NCBI GenBank assembly: GCA_026645735.1
Contig: JAPKMT010000006.1
Location: forward strand, 1 to 64,000
Reading direction: 5' to 3'
Origin: Flexilinea sp.
GTDB taxonomy: Bacteria > Chloroflexota > Anaerolineae > Anaerolineales > Anaerolineaceae
DNA length: 64,000 bases
Of this stretch, positions 26,656-37,854 are shown in pieces. How positions within the stretch are numbered: the stretch's first letter is position 1; each line of letters begins with the position of its first letter. The notes under the pieces are model-generated. The model was not told the DNA's origin and searched no databases. It saw only the letters and a list, made by a program, of their open reading frames with translations. The position numbers were made by a program, and so were the translations under genes.

Positions 26656-27816
26656 GTGAAGACAAATCGTATTATTTGGATCGTATTGGACAGCGTCGGT
26701 ATGGGACCCATGCCGGATGCCCATGCGTTTGGTGATGATGAACCGAACACGCTGGGACACATTGCGCAGGCCGTCCCCGGTTTTTCGCTGCCGGTCATGG
26801 AATCGATGGGATTAGGAAATATCGATGGAATGATCGGGTATCAGCCGGCAGACCGTCCCATCGGAGCGTATGCCCGCATGGCGGAGTTTTCTGCCGGCAA
26901 GGATACGACCATCGGACATTGGGAGATGGTCGGAATTCAGATGACCAGGCCGCTGCCGACGTATCCGAACGGATTTGGTCCTGAAATCATGCAGGAATTT
27001 GAAGCGCGCATCGGACGCGGAACGCTCGGCAACAAACCGGCCTCCGGGACTGCGATCATTGCCGAATTGGGCGATGAGCATGTCGCCACCGGCAAACCGA
27101 TCATCTATACCTCCGCCGACAGCGTCTTCCAAATCGCTGCGCACGAATCCGTCATCCCGCTGCAGGAACTCTATCATCTTTGCCAGATCGCCCGAGACAT
27201 GCTGACCGGTGAAAACGGCGTCGCCCGCGTCATTGCGCGCCCCTTTACCGGGACATCCGGCGCTTATGTACGGACCGCCAACCGGCGGGACTTCTCATTA
27301 AAACCGGATACGACGGTGCTGGACTTTCTCAAAGAAGCCGGTTATACCGTCGCCGCGGTGGGTAAAATCGAGGATATCTTTGCCGGGCAGGGCATTACGT
27401 ATGCCGTTCACACGCAGTCCAATTTGGACGGGATGCAGCAGACGGAGGCCTGCATGGAAAGATTCGACAGCGGACTGATTTTTGTCAATCTGGTCGATTT
27501 CGACATGAAATACGGGCATCGCAGGGATGCAGCTGCATATGCAGCGGGTTTGACAGAGTTTGATCAATGGCTGGGGACGTTCCTCCCGAAGCTGCTGCCT
27601 TCCGATCTTCTGATCATCACCGCCGATCACGGTTGTGATCCGACGCACAAAGGGACGGATCATACCCGAGAATATGTTCCGTTGCTGATGTACGGAGAGG
27701 ATGTCGAAGCAGGCCTGAATTATGGCACGCGGCCGACGTTCGCGGACATTGGACAGACGGTCGCCAGGGTTTTCAACGTTGATCCACTCGATGCCGGCAC
27801 TGCCTTATTGCCATAA
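26656..27816 (+). CDS. deoB: phosphopentomutase
   Basis: This 386-residue enzyme interconverts (deoxy)ribose 1-phosphate and 5-phosphate in nucleoside salvage. It is an alkaline-phosphatase-superfamily metalloenzyme: [14 protein letters not shown] holds the first metal Asp, [13 protein letters not shown] holds the phosphorylated Thr, and [20 protein letters not shown] supplies metal ligands. The open frame reaches back to 26446, but GTG at 26656 has AGGAG eight bases upstream and is where family similarity starts ([11 protein letters not shown]). It is divergent from gyrA. No other nucleoside-catabolism gene is nearby. Confidence 0.92.
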   Translation: MKTNRIIWIVLDSVGMGPMPDAHAFGDDEPNTLGHIAQAVPGFSLPVMESMGLGNIDGMIGYQPADRPIGAYARMAEFSAGKDTTIGHWEMVGIQMTRPLPTYPNGFGPEIMQEFEARIGRGTLGNKPASGTAIIAELGDEHVATGKPIIYTSADSVFQIAAHESVIPLQELYHLCQIARDMLTGENGVARVIARPFTGTSGAYVRTANRRDFSLKPDTTVLDFLKEAGYTVAAVGKIEDIFAGQGITYAVHTQSNLDGMQQTEACMERFDSGLIFVNLVDFDMKYGHRRDAAAYAAGLTEFDQWLGTFLPKLLPSDLLIITADHGCDPTHKGTDHTREYVPLLMYGEDVEAGLNYGTRPTFADIGQTVARVFNVDPLDAGTALLP

Positions 27817-27851
27817 AGCAGCGATGTACAATAGGAGAATTTTATTTACTG

Positions 27852-27882
27852 CCTGAGTTTCTCACTTTTTGAAAAACTCAGG
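27852..27882 (+). terminator. hairpin downstream of deoB
   Basis: CCTGAGTTT...AAACTCAGG forms a stem of about 9 bp about 35 bases after the deoB stop. There is no long T-run, so termination efficiency is uncertain. Confidence 0.5.
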
Positions 27883-27932
27883 AGTACACGTATGGCGATC
27901 TGTCATTGTGTGGAGAGCATCGACCCAACACA

Positions 27933-27985
27933 CTGTCATTGCCATCATAGAGAAGCAATCTTTTTTCGTATGGCACCCTTTACAT
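27933..27985. repeat. CATTGCGA-type dispersed repeat, copy B
   Basis: CTGTCATTGCCATCATAGAG, AAGCAATCTTTTTTCGTATG and then GCACCCTTTA. It aligns along about 50 bases with copy A at 19914-19963. Confidence 0.7.
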
Positions 27986-28032
27986 AATATGGGGCAGGGA
28001 GATTCCAAGGCACTAATTTGAGGAAAATGCAT

Positions 28033-28068
28033 ACAAAAAAAATCGCACAATAAAATGTGCGATTTTTT
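28033..28068 (-). terminator. intrinsic terminator of rpoC
   Basis: On the minus strand, ATCGCACA-ttttat-TGTGCGAT is followed by eight Ts, starting about 20 bases beyond the rpoC stop. Confidence 0.9.
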
Positions 28069-28088
28069 GATTATTTACGAATAGGTGT

Positions 28089-31000
28089 TTATTCAGACGG
28101 CAGATTCGAGATGATCGTACTCTGATCAATTTCATCTTCAAATGCAAAACGTCCATGAACAAACCCCGTACCAGCCGGAATTAATTTACCGATGATGACG
28201 TTTTCTTTGAGTCCGAACAGCGGATCTTTGGTTCCCGCGATTGCAGCGCTTGCCAGGACCTTGATGGTATGCTGGAATGATGATGCGGACAACCAGGAAT
28301 CCGTGCTCAGAGAGGCTTTCGTGACACCCAGCAAAACCTCGACCGCTTTGGCAGGGTTCTTTCCTTCAGCTTCCAGACTCTGATTCATTTCACGGAAACG
28401 CAGCCGGTCCACGACATCCATCGGCAGATACGGAGAATCACCGGAACGGGTCACCTGTACTTTGCCGAGCAGTTTTCGGATAATGACTTCGAAATGTTTG
28501 TCGTTGATGTTCTGACCTTGCGCACGGTAAACGCGCTGAATTTCGGTCAGGATGTACATCTGACAAGCATCACGTCCATTCAGTTTCAAAACAGTATGCG
28601 GATTCAATGATCCTTCGGTCAATGGCTGACCAACGGTGACATGTTGATTGTCTTTAATGATCATACGGGCAGTCGTCGGAATATCATATTCTTCGCTTTC
28701 CTGTTTTTCATAGGTCACAATCACTTTGTTCTCTTCAATCCGAATTCGGCCGGTATGAGCAGCCGTAATGGTGGTCTCACCGTTTTCAGCGAGCACGTCA
28801 CCCAGATTAACCTGTTGCTCATCAGTAACTTTTTGGGTCCAACCTGACGGAACTTCATACACATCAGAAACCAGTTCACTGTGGTCGACACGAACCGTCC
28901 GCAAGTCAGAATACTTGTCAGACTGGATGATCTTGGCAGTTCCTTCGAGCTGTGTGATAACAGCTTCACCTTTTGGTGTGCGGCGGGCTTCAAAGAGTTC
29001 TTCAACACGGGGGAGACCCGTCGTAATGTCTCCGCCTTGTGCAACACCACCGGAGTGGAAGGTTCGCAGTGTCAACTGGGTCCCTGGTTCACCAATGGAT
29101 TGCGCCGCGACGGTACCAACCGCCTGTCCCAGTTCAACCATCTTGCCTCGTCCTAAATCCAGGCCGTAGCACTTTGAACAAATTCCGTGTTTCAATTCAC
29201 AAGTCATTGGAGAACGGACTTTTAATTCCTGCACATTGGAGGCGCTGATTTTTTTGGCAAGGGTATGATCCACAATGTCGCCTTTTTCCGCGATGATTTC
29301 ACCGGTGATCGGATCAACAACGCGTTCTGCAGTTAATCGTCCGAATACACGTTCAGAATACGCCTGTTTGGCGACGTCATCCGCACGGCGGATCCAAATA
29401 CCCTCTTCCGTACCGCAATCTTCGTCATTGATGATCAGGTCTTGCGCCACATCGACCAACCGCCGCGTCAGATAACCGGCATCGGCCGTTCGCAGCGCTG
29501 TGTCCGCCAAACCTTTACGGGCTCCGTGTGTGGAAATGAAATACTCCAGCGCATCGAGACCTTCACGGAAATTTGATTTAATCGGCAATCGGATGATACG
29601 GCCGGATGGATCTGCCATCAAACCACGCATACCAGCCAACTGAGCAATCGGGCCGAAACCGCCTTTGGTCGCGCCGGAATTTGCCATTACGGCCATGTTT
29701 CCCTGCGGATCCATGTTGTTGCGGACTTCTTTTGCAATTTTGGCTGTCGTGTCCTGCCAGACATCAATGGTCCGGTCGTTGCGTTCCTGTTCGGTCAAAA
29801 GACCGCGCCGCCATTGCCGGTTGATTTGATCGACCTCAGAGTCCGCATCCGCCAGCATCGTATCCTTTGTGTCTGGAATCGTGATGTCGGAAACGGCGAT
29901 CGTTGATCCGGAGCGCATGGAATATTCAAATCCGATATCTTTAATGGAGTCAGCAACTTCGGTGGTTACTTCCTGGTCACAGACCTGATAGACTTCCGAA
30001 ATCAAATCCTTAATGGCTCCCTTGTCGAGGATGACATTCTTGAAGCGCATCTCCGGAGGAAGAATGTTGTTGAAAATGACACGGCCTGCGGTGGTGTCCA
30101 CCAACCGTGTTTCAGGCTGCGGCAAGCGTTTTCCGTCGGTGTCATAATACGTTTCAACCTGGAATTTGATCTTTGCGTGCAGATCGATCAGATCCATGTC
30201 GTAGGAATACTGAACTTCGTCGATCGAGTAAAATGCTCGTCCATCCCCTCTATGGTCGCCATCCATATCCATGGTCAGATAGAACACCCCTAAGACCATA
30301 TCTTTGGACGGGCTGATGATCGGTTCGCCGTCTGCCGGTTTGAGCAAGTTCTTGGAAGCCAGCATTAAGGTGCGGGCTTCTTCCACTGCTTTTTCGGAGA
30401 GCGGTACATGAACAGCCATCTGGTCGCCATCGAAGTCAGCGTTAAAGGCGGTACAAACCAGCGGATGCAATTGAATGGCGTTCCCTTCAATCAACACCGG
30501 TTCGAAAGCCTGAATACCCAGACGGTGCAGGGTTGGCGCACGGTTCAACAACACCGGTCGTTCACCGATCACATCGGCGAGCACTTCCCAGACTTCCGGA
30601 CGATTGCGTTCGATAATCCGATTGGCGCCTTTCACATTGGTGGCGAACCCTTTTTCGACCAGCCGTGAGACGAGGAATGGATGGAAAAGTTCCTTCGCCA
30701 TTGTTTTCGGCAGGCCGCATTGATATAACTTTAATTTCGCACCGACGACAATTACCGACCGGCCGGAGTAATCGACACGTTTTCCCAGAAGATTTCTGCG
30801 GAAACGGCCTTTCTTGCCTTTCAGCATGTCGCTCAATGATTTGAGTTCGCGCCGGCCGCGACGGGAAAGCGCCTTGCCGCGTTGAGAATTGTCGATCAAA
30901 GAATCCACTGCTTCCTGCAGCATGCGTTTTTCGTTGCGGACAATCACATCCGGTGCACCCAGTTCCAACAGTCTTTTCAGACGGTTGTTGCGGTTGATCA

Positions 31001-32315
31001 CACGCCGATACAAGTCATTCAGATCGGATGTGGCAAAACGCCCGCCGTCCAATTGAACCATCGGCCGTAAGTCCGGAGGAATCACAGGCAGTACCGTCAG
31101 GATCATCCATTCCGGATGATTCTTGGAAGCACGGAATGACTCCACCACTTTCAAGCGGGAAGTCGCTTTTTTCCGTTTCTGTTTACTCTTGGTGGTTCGG
31201 ACTTCAGTCCACAAATCTTCGGATAATTGGTCCAGATCCAGTCGCTTTAAAATATCATAGAAAGCTTCAGCCCCCATATCCGCACGAAATACCTGGCCCC
31301 AGCGTGATTTTAATTCGCGATAGGAGGTTTCGCTCAGGAAGGTGAACGGCTGGAGATCCTGCAGTTCATCCCGTAATTTTGAATTTTGGCTCTGCGATTC
31401 CGTGGATTGATCCGCAAGCTGGTTGCGAAGCGCTTCCATCTGTTCCTCGGCTTCAGCTCTGACCTGCTGTTTATCCATATCCAGCCGTTCGATATCTCGC
31501 TGGAGTTGACCTTTGAAATCGCTTTCAATCGTATCCAGTTTTTCTTTGACGGCTTTCTGAATCTTGGAGATGTGCTGATTAGCGACAGCTTCTCCGACGG
31601 AGGCAATGGTAATATTCGCAGAATTGAAATAGACATCAGCCTTCAAAATCTGTCCGATTTTCTCTTGCAGATCCGCTTCCAGCCGTTGTCCTTCTTTCAT
31701 GACAGGATCTAATTTCTGGGTGATCTGCTCCTCGGCATTTTCCATCAATGCATCGCGTTGTTCCTGGATTTGGGCGATCTTTTTATCTCTGCCGGCTTTC
31801 ACTGCCAGGATTTTCTGGTTAATTTCCTGTGCAAATTCTTTTTCGGTTCCGGATATCTCATCTTCCAGGCGGCTTAACGCTTTTTGACGGGCATCTTCAT
31901 CCACATAGGTCACAATATATTGAGCAAAGTAAAGAACACGATCGAGATTCCTGCGCGAAATATCCAAAAGGAGTCCGAGATAGGATGGAATCCGGCGGGT
32001 ATACCAAATATGCGCAATCGGGGTGGCCAATTCAATATGTCCCAAACGTTCACGACGGACAGCCGAACGGGTTACTTCAACACCACATTTATCACAGATG
32101 ATTCCCTTATAACGGGGATTTTTATATTTTCCACAATAGCATTGCCAGTCGCGTGTTGGGCCGAAAATTGCTTCACAAAATAATCCATCTTTTTCTGGTC
32201 GCAAACGGCGATAGTTTATCGTTTCGGGTTTTAATACCTCACCGTGAGACCAGCTCCTGATTGTCTCCGGCGAAGCCAAACTGATACCTAATGCAACTAA
32301 ACCTTTGGTTTCCAC
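28089..32315 (-). CDS. rpoC: DNA-directed RNA polymerase subunit beta'
   Basis: This 1408-residue catalytic subunit of RNA polymerase has an N-terminal zinc site ([20 protein letters not shown], near residues 59-78). The active-site Mg loop is [12 protein letters not shown]. The bridge-helix/trigger-loop region follows, and the second zinc cluster is [17 protein letters not shown]. Between the first zinc domain and the clamp helices, residues about 150-320 form a long, charged, coiled-coil-like insertion absent from E. coli. The start codon is GTG with GGGAGG upstream. It is stand-alone: the gene upstream is a diguanylate cyclase, not rpoB, and it has its own promoter and terminator. Confidence 0.96.
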   Translation of the reverse strand: METKGLVALGISLASPETIRSWSHGEVLKPETINYRRLRPEKDGLFCEAIFGPTRDWQCYCGKYKNPRYKGIICDKCGVEVTRSAVRRERLGHIELATPIAHIWYTRRIPSYLGLLLDISRRNLDRVLYFAQYIVTYVDEDARQKALSRLEDEISGTEKEFAQEINQKILAVKAGRDKKIAQIQEQRDALMENAEEQITQKLDPVMKEGQRLEADLQEKIGQILKADVYFNSANITIASVGEAVANQHISKIQKAVKEKLDTIESDFKGQLQRDIERLDMDKQQVRAEAEEQMEALRNQLADQSTESQSQNSKLRDELQDLQPFTFLSETSYRELKSRWGQVFRADMGAEAFYDILKRLDLDQLSEDLWTEVRTTKSKQKRKKATSRLKVVESFRASKNHPEWMILTVLPVIPPDLRPMVQLDGGRFATSDLNDLYRRVINRNNRLKRLLELGAPDVIVRNEKRMLQEAVDSLIDNSQRGKALSRRGRRELKSLSDMLKGKKGRFRRNLLGKRVDYSGRSVIVVGAKLKLYQCGLPKTMAKELFHPFLVSRLVEKGFATNVKGANRIIERNRPEVWEVLADVIGERPVLLNRAPTLHRLGIQAFEPVLIEGNAIQLHPLVCTAFNADFDGDQMAVHVPLSEKAVEEARTLMLASKNLLKPADGEPIISPSKDMVLGVFYLTMDMDGDHRGDGRAFYSIDEVQYSYDMDLIDLHAKIKFQVETYYDTDGKRLPQPETRLVDTTAGRVIFNNILPPEMRFKNVILDKGAIKDLISEVYQVCDQEVTTEVADSIKDIGFEYSMRSGSTIAVSDITIPDTKDTMLADADSEVDQINRQWRRGLLTEQERNDRTIDVWQDTTAKIAKEVRNNMDPQGNMAVMANSGATKGGFGPIAQLAGMRGLMADPSGRIIRLPIKSNFREGLDALEYFISTHGARKGLADTALRTADAGYLTRRLVDVAQDLIINDEDCGTEEGIWIRRADDVAKQAYSERVFGRLTAERVVDPITGEIIAEKGDIVDHTLAKKISASNVQELKVRSPMTCELKHGICSKCYGLDLGRGKMVELGQAVGTVAAQSIGEPGTQLTLRTFHSGGVAQGGDITTGLPRVEELFEARRTPKGEAVITQLEGTAKIIQSDKYSDLRTVRVDHSELVSDVYEVPSGWTQKVTDEQQVNLGDVLAENGETTITAAHTGRIRIEENKVIVTYEKQESEEYDIPTTARMIIKDNQHVTVGQPLTEGSLNPHTVLKLNGRDACQMYILTEIQRVYRAQGQNINDKHFEVIIRKLLGKVQVTRSGDSPYLPMDVVDRLRFREMNQSLEAEGKNPAKAVEVLLGVTKASLSTDSWLSASSFQHTIKVLASAAIAGTKDPLFGLKENVIIGKLIPAGTGFVHGRFAFEDEIDQSTIISNLPSE

Positions 32316-32365
32316 GAATATTCCTCCCGATTCTTTATGCTGTTACACTCAATCCATGCATTCAA

Positions 32366-32389
32366 GCGCATAAGATTTTCCTCATGCGC
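32366..32389 (-). promoter_or_regulatory. hairpin in the rpoC 5' leader
   Basis: GCGCATGAG...CTTATGCGC on the minus strand pairs over 9 bp with one mismatch, around a 6-base loop. It lies about 50 bases before the rpoC start in a leader of about 120 nt. It is not followed by Ts. Confidence 0.5.
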
Positions 32390-32442
32390 AAAACATAAGT
32401 TTCATACATTTTTGGCCAAAAAAGCAATTGAGCCGAAGAATT

Positions 32443-32451
32443 ATTATATCA
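32443..32451 (-). promoter_or_regulatory. extended -10 of rpoC
   Basis: The minus strand reads TGATATAAT (TGnTATAAT), about 128 bases before the GTG start. No clear -35. The remaining sequence up to 32684 holds no recognisable feature. Confidence 0.6.
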
Positions 32452-32684
32452 TAGAACGATAGCTGATTTTTCATCGCTGAAAAAAAATTACACGGATCGT
32501 TAACTCAAATGGTTTCCTTTCATTATGGAAAGAATGAATGCCATCTTCAGATCAGATGATTTCAGCAGGTGCAATTAAATTCAGTAATCCGGAGGATGAG
32601 GATTAGTATTATTTTTTCAATTTATCCGAAAAACAAGTCTATATTTTTTTAGATACTGACCTGAAAATGCTATGGATTGGTAAT

Positions 32685-34256
32685 TCATGTGCATGGGTTC
32701 AAATCGGCCGGTTCAAAAATACTAACCCGATTTCGTCCGCTATTTTTCGCCTGGTACAGCGCCTGATCAGCATCTCGAAGCAATTTTTCAAGCGAGACAT
32801 TTTTGAGACATTGATGGCTGACCAGTCCAAAGCTTGCTGTCACCCGGACCTCGTCAGGCAATCCTTCAAAGATCATATTTTCGATAATACTTCGAAGACG
32901 TTCTGCAAGCTGCTGCCCCATTTCCAAAACCGTCTCGGGCATCAGAATCACAAATTCTTCACCGCCGAACCGGCCGATAGCATCGGTTTTTCGCAGTTCA
33001 TTCTGGCAGGTTGATGCAACTTTTTTCAGGACGATATCTCCTGCAAGATGGCCATACACGTCGTTAATGCGTTTAAATGAATCCAAATCAAAGATCATCA
33101 ATGAAAAATTACCACCATATCGTTCTTGACGAGCCATTTCCTGTTCAACAAGCCAGAAAAAATGACGGCGGTTAAAAACGCCGGTCAGATTATCATGAGT
33201 AGCCAGGATTTGAAGTTTGTCCAACAGTTTTTTCTCTTCTGTATAATGATACAGTGTAATGATTTCACCAATCAAATGATGATTTTGATCACTCAGATTG
33301 GTCTTTTTGATCCGATAAAATTCAGCATTTTCACTTTTAAGAACGGTAATATTATTCTGATCAACTGGCGCATTTTGAATAACTTCCATCATCGCAGGGT
33401 ATTGAGAAAACTCATCCACCGCATTTTTTCCAATCGACTGGTTGTTGAGATTTGGAAAAATTTCTTTTAGCTGACGGTTAAAATCGATAATCATGCCTAA
33501 TTTGTTCACAACTAGCACTCCATCCCGCATTCCGTCAAAAATTACATCGCGTGCTAAAGGGACCAGTGTCAGCATGTTCCGTTTGAATAAACCGACAGCA
33601 ACAATCAGTGCTGTAACAATGCAGCCAAAAGGGGCCAAATCCAACCCTGAAGGGGACAATCCAAAAACATACAGCAAACCGCTGATCCAGGGGACAAAGG
33701 AGCTGGCCCAGATCAGGACGGATTGACGCCGCAGTTCCGGAGAAGTGCTTACGATCAGCTTCGTAAACAACAAGGTACTGATTATCAAGAGGGAACTGAG
33801 ATAAATAACGGATACAACCATCAGGACGGTAAAATCATAGGAAAAAATTGGAAATGGACCAATCCAGGTAAAGCGCGGGTTTTTATGCAAAATATTAAAA
33901 CCGCCCAGGGTAAGAGCAGCCAAAATCACAAAAACAGGGATTACAAATAAAAGATAGATGCGTCTTTTTGAAATCCATTTCCCATTTCCAGTTTGATGCA
34001 ATGTAAAAAGAAACCAGAATGGCGCTGCAGTCTGAATACCAAAATGCTCAAATCGAACCCAAAACATGATTTGCGATAAGGAATTGCTGGATAATTCCAG
34101 GGCATAACCAAAACTGTAAATGGTCAGAGACAACAAACATCCTGATAAAAATAAGGAAGATTTCGCGCTGACCTTTCTGCGAAGAAACGTAATGGCAGCA
34201 AATATCGCCAGGAATCCGGAGGAGATGATCAGGAGAAAGATGACGAAGTTCCGCAT
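32685..34256 (-). CDS. 7TM-PAS-GGDEF diguanylate cyclase 1
   Basis: This 523-residue membrane enzyme should make cyclic di-GMP. Residues about 1-225 form a seven-helix N-terminal domain of the 7TM histidine-kinase sensor type (LSSNSLSQIMFWVRFEHFGI). A PAS-like domain follows (about 230-330), then a GGDEF domain with the active motif GGEEF near residue 431. The product-inhibition site RKTD lies five residues before it. The start ATG shares one base with the stop of the upstream cyclase (TAATG), so translation is coupled. It is the last of three homologous genes, and the sensor signal is unknown. Confidence 0.9.
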   Translation of the reverse strand: MRNFVIFLLIISSGFLAIFAAITFLRRKVSAKSSLFLSGCLLSLTIYSFGYALELSSNSLSQIMFWVRFEHFGIQTAAPFWFLFTLHQTGNGKWISKRRIYLLFVIPVFVILAALTLGGFNILHKNPRFTWIGPFPIFSYDFTVLMVVSVIYLSSLLIISTLLFTKLIVSTSPELRRQSVLIWASSFVPWISGLLYVFGLSPSGLDLAPFGCIVTALIVAVGLFKRNMLTLVPLARDVIFDGMRDGVLVVNKLGMIIDFNRQLKEIFPNLNNQSIGKNAVDEFSQYPAMMEVIQNAPVDQNNITVLKSENAEFYRIKKTNLSDQNHHLIGEIITLYHYTEEKKLLDKLQILATHDNLTGVFNRRHFFWLVEQEMARQERYGGNFSLMIFDLDSFKRINDVYGHLAGDIVLKKVASTCQNELRKTDAIGRFGGEEFVILMPETVLEMGQQLAERLRSIIENMIFEGLPDEVRVTASFGLVSHQCLKNVSLEKLLRDADQALYQAKNSGRNRVSIFEPADLNPCT

Positions 34257-35848
34257 TATGAACACTCTCTTTCCGAAGCATCTGTGTCTATCTGCTGGAA
34301 AATCCGGGTGCAATTCCTCCCGGCTTCTTTTGCCTGATACAGTGCCTGATCAGCGGATCGCAACAGGTCTTCCAAATTTTCTGACATCTGATTATCATAA
34401 TTGACGATACCAAAACTTGCTGTGACATGCAAATTTTTTTCAATAACGCTGAAATTCAAAGCCTCAATAGATTTTCGGATTCTTTCAGCCATACAAAATC
34501 CATTTTTCGTATTGGTTTTTGGAAGCAGAAATATGAATTCCTCACCGCCAAACCGGCCAAACAAGTCGTTTTCGCGCAAAGATTTCTTGCATTCAGCCAC
34601 AATTTTCTTTAGAACAATATCACCGTTGATATGACCGAACTGGTCATTGATCTTTTTGAAATGGTCCAAATCAAAAATAATCAGCGAAAAACAACCGCCA
34701 TAGCGTTTTATCCTGCAAATCTCTTTTTCGGCTGATTGTAAAAATGACATGCGATTTTTAATTCCGGTTAATTCATCAGTCTCAGCAAATTCTTCCAGTT
34801 TTTTCAGCAGGTTTTTTACTTCAGTGATCAAGCTGAATTTGATGATGAAACCCGCCGGTTGGTCATTCGTGTTTCTTAAGATACTTTTTTTTACCTGATA
34901 GTACTCGGTTTTTCCTTCATGGATCATGATTATTTCTGTATCCACGATCTGTTGGTCTTCCCAAAGAATTTTCATTTCCGGATGTTTTTCGAATATTCTG
35001 AAGGCATATTCGCCGATGCAGGTCCGGTTTAGTGCAGGAAAAATCTGGCTCATTTGAGAATTCAGATCAATAATCTGTCCTTCCTGATTGAGGACCAGCA
35101 TGCCATCCCGCATTCCATTAAAGATAATATTTCGCGCCAATGGGACTATCGTCAAAATATTTTGTTTAAGGAAGCCATAGGACAACAGCAAAGCACTGAG
35201 GGAGAAGGAAAAAGGAGTTAAATCCAGATTGTAAGGAGAATTTCCTGTATTGTAGATCAATCCGGACAGAAATGGTATGAAAATCGCAATCATGAACAGG
35301 ATGGATTGTTTTCTTAAAGCTGGCGTTGATCCAAACATCATCCGTACAATCAGAACTGCGCTGCTAATTAATAATGAATAAATATAAACCAAAGCCAGTT
35401 TCATCCAAATTGTCTGTTCATAATGAAAAATCGGGAACGGACCAAACCAGACAAAGCGGGGATTTGCATGCAGCATATTCTGTTTACCCAAAGTCATCGC
35501 GAATAACAGGTTGATGGCAGGAATGATAAGAAAGAACAGGTACCTCCTGTTTTGAATCCATTTTTCATTATGAGAGTGGCATAGTGTAAATAAGAACAGA
35601 AATGGAGCAATCATTTGGATTCCAATATGTTCAAAACGGACCCAATACAGGATCCCTTCCAACGAGTTACTGGACAATTCCATGGCATATCCCATTCCAT
35701 AAATTGAGATCGAAATCATACTTAGGGAGAGGAAAACCGCAGATTGTCCGGAAATCTTGCGTTTGTTAAATGAGATCATGGCTAACCAGATCATGGCTAA
35801 CGAAAAAATCATCAAGCTGATGATTACCAGGAATCGCATTGTCTGCAT
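34256..35848 (-). CDS. 7TM-PAS-GGDEF diguanylate cyclase 2
   Basis: A 530-residue paralogue of the neighbours with the same layout: seven membrane helices (LSSNSLEGILYWVRFEHIGI), a PAS-like domain, a short coiled linker (EVKNLLKKLEEFAETDELTG) and a GGDEF domain with GGEEF near residue 435. The inhibitory RxxD site is REND. Start: ATG at 35848 or the in-frame ATG three codons later; neither has a strong ribosome site. Its stop overlaps the start of cyclase 1. Confidence 0.9.
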   Translation of the reverse strand: MQTMRFLVIISLMIFSLAMIWLAMISFNKRKISGQSAVFLSLSMISISIYGMGYAMELSSNSLEGILYWVRFEHIGIQMIAPFLFLFTLCHSHNEKWIQNRRYLFFLIIPAINLLFAMTLGKQNMLHANPRFVWFGPFPIFHYEQTIWMKLALVYIYSLLISSAVLIVRMMFGSTPALRKQSILFMIAIFIPFLSGLIYNTGNSPYNLDLTPFSFSLSALLLSYGFLKQNILTIVPLARNIIFNGMRDGMLVLNQEGQIIDLNSQMSQIFPALNRTCIGEYAFRIFEKHPEMKILWEDQQIVDTEIIMIHEGKTEYYQVKKSILRNTNDQPAGFIIKFSLITEVKNLLKKLEEFAETDELTGIKNRMSFLQSAEKEICRIKRYGGCFSLIIFDLDHFKKINDQFGHINGDIVLKKIVAECKKSLRENDLFGRFGGEEFIFLLPKTNTKNGFCMAERIRKSIEALNFSVIEKNLHVTASFGIVNYDNQMSENLEDLLRSADQALYQAKEAGRNCTRIFQQIDTDASERECS

Positions 35849-36016
35849 TTTATATTCAGATCCGTATCAGGTTTTTTTGTACATTCATGTATGAAAAGAT
35901 TAAACCAGATTATTATATCTTGCATCAGGAGAAACATAAAAGAAACATACAACAAACAGCAATTCCTATGAAAATAGAATTCAATTTTCATTATCGGATG
36001 TGTAATTTCTTTCATC

Positions 36017-36083
36017 TGCTATTCAAAATATGGATATGCTTTTCGAATAGAGAGAGAAAGTATATTTTTCACATACTTTTCTG
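36017..36083. repeat. truncated palindromic element with a small replacement hairpin
   Basis: The left arm is preserved (GCTATTCAAAATATGGATAT, then GCTTTTCGAATAGAGAGAGA). Instead of the long hairpin there is a short one, AAAGTATatttttcacATACTTT. The right arm is missing. It lies in the 308-bp gap between cyclases 3 and 2, where I see no gene. Confidence 0.55.
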
Positions 36084-36156
36084 AGGGATGCCTTCCTTTT
36101 TTATTTAGTGTTCCGCGGCAGTTGATCGATTCAACAAAATGCATCCATGGGATCCA

Positions 36157-37722
36157 TTATGCTGTGACTTCTATTGGATAAGAACACACGCAATTGCGTC
36201 CTGAGGATTTCGCCTTATATAAAGCCTGATCCGCCGCACGCAGCATTTCTTCCAGTTTCATAGAATTCTGGTCTTCATTGCTGGTAATACCAAAACTGGC
36301 GGATATTTTTAGATCAATGTCTATTGCGAGAAATGAGATGTTTTGTATGGCAATGCGCATCCGCTCCGCAAATAACTGCCCTTCTTCCAAATTCGTCTCA
36401 GGCAGCAAAAAGACAAATTCTTCGCCTCCAAACCGCCCGAAGATATCTGAGCCCCGAAGGCAATCTTTGCATGTTTGCGCGACCGTCTTCAAAACAACAT
36501 CACCGGCAAGATGTCCGTACTCATCGTTGACATGTTTAAAATGATCAAGGTCGAAAATGATTAGTGAGAAAATTCTTCCATAGCGCAATGACCGATTAAT
36601 CTCGACTTCAGCCAACTCAATAAATCTACGGCGGTTATTGACGCCGGTAAGCTGATCGTGTGTGGCGAATTCCTCTAATTTATTCATTAATTCTTTGATT
36701 TCTGTATATAAATAAAAAGTGACTACTGTTCCCAACAGTTTTCCGCTGCGATCCTTCAGCTCCGACTGGTTCACCTGATAGTAATGAGTGATCCCGTTTT
36801 GACAAACTGTGATTTCTGTTTTTTTTATATCAGTTTTTTGCAGCAGCTTTTGAACGTCCGAATGAGCTGAAAACTCACCCGTAGCCAGTTTCCCGACAGA
36901 ATTGTGATTGACAAACGGAAAGATTTCAGTCAGACGATAGTTAAAATCAATGATTTGCCCATTCAGGTTGATTACAAGCGCAGCATCGCGCATCCCATCA
37001 AAAATCAGGTTTCTTGCCAGGGGGACAACCGTCAGAATGTTGTACTTGATGATTCCAATGGAGGCAATGATACCGCTGATTGTGAACGCCAATGGCGCAA
37101 TGTCAAGGTCATACAGAGAATAGCCAAAATAATAAACGAGTTCAGATGCCCAGGGGATAAACGCGCTGAGCCACAAGATTAACGTTCGAGATCTTAATGC
37201 CGGGGCAGAGCGAATCATCAGCATGGTTAATAAGAGGAAACAGATCAGGACCAGCAGACTCATGTAAACCACGGCGATCGCCATGATCGGGGTTGGATCA
37301 TAATCAAAAATCGGCATACCTTGAATCCAATTGATTCTTGGATTCAGGTGCATCCAATTGCGGTTTCCAAGTGTCTGACTGCTGAAGTAGAAAAACAGGG
37401 ATATCCCATACAGGCAAATTTTTGTGTAAGTATTCACCCATCTGTGATGTCCGGTCTGGTACAAAACGAAAAAAAACCAGAATGGAGCGAGAAACTGTAT
37501 TCCGATATGCTCAAAACGAACCCAAAAAATTACTTCATCCAGCGTATTGCTGGATAATTCAAAAGCATAACCAAAACAATAGATGGCTGTCGCTACCAGG
37601 CAAAATGTCAGATAAAGCGGTGATTTTCCGACAATTTTGCGCTTTGAAAAAGTGATACGCGCTAAAAAAACAAGAATGAATGTGGAGAGGAATAAAACTG
37701 TAACCATTATGAAGCGGACCAT
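36157..37722 (-). CDS. 7TM-PAS-GGDEF diguanylate cyclase 3
   Basis: A 521-residue protein with seven N-terminal membrane helices (LSSNTLDEVIFWVRFEHIGI), a PAS-like domain, a linker ending FATHDQLTGVNNRR, and a GGDEF domain with GGEEF near residue 432 and the inhibitory site RGSD. AGGAGG lies nine bases before the ATG, the best ribosome site of the three. It is the first of the three cyclases and sits 132 bases after the kinase-like gene at 37855-39243, possibly in one transcript. Confidence 0.9.
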   Translation of the reverse strand: MVRFIMVTVLFLSTFILVFLARITFSKRKIVGKSPLYLTFCLVATAIYCFGYAFELSSNTLDEVIFWVRFEHIGIQFLAPFWFFFVLYQTGHHRWVNTYTKICLYGISLFFYFSSQTLGNRNWMHLNPRINWIQGMPIFDYDPTPIMAIAVVYMSLLVLICFLLLTMLMIRSAPALRSRTLILWLSAFIPWASELVYYFGYSLYDLDIAPLAFTISGIIASIGIIKYNILTVVPLARNLIFDGMRDAALVINLNGQIIDFNYRLTEIFPFVNHNSVGKLATGEFSAHSDVQKLLQKTDIKKTEITVCQNGITHYYQVNQSELKDRSGKLLGTVVTFYLYTEIKELMNKLEEFATHDQLTGVNNRRRFIELAEVEINRSLRYGRIFSLIIFDLDHFKHVNDEYGHLAGDVVLKTVAQTCKDCLRGSDIFGRFGGEEFVFLLPETNLEEGQLFAERMRIAIQNISFLAIDIDLKISASFGITSNEDQNSMKLEEMLRAADQALYKAKSSGRNCVCSYPIEVTA

Positions 37723-37854
37723 ATTCTTATTCCTCCTTTTCGTATGAATTACGTTTCAATAGTGGATGAAAAACTTTTTTATAACACATGAACCAGTGCC
37801 CGGATCTTTTTCTTTTCCAAATCAATAAACGTTAAGAAGAACAAATGACTGGTA

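Noticed and set aside
32366-32389. Riboswitch in the rpoC leader
   Set aside because: A single short hairpin with no conserved aptamer core or expression platform; kept only as a leader hairpin.
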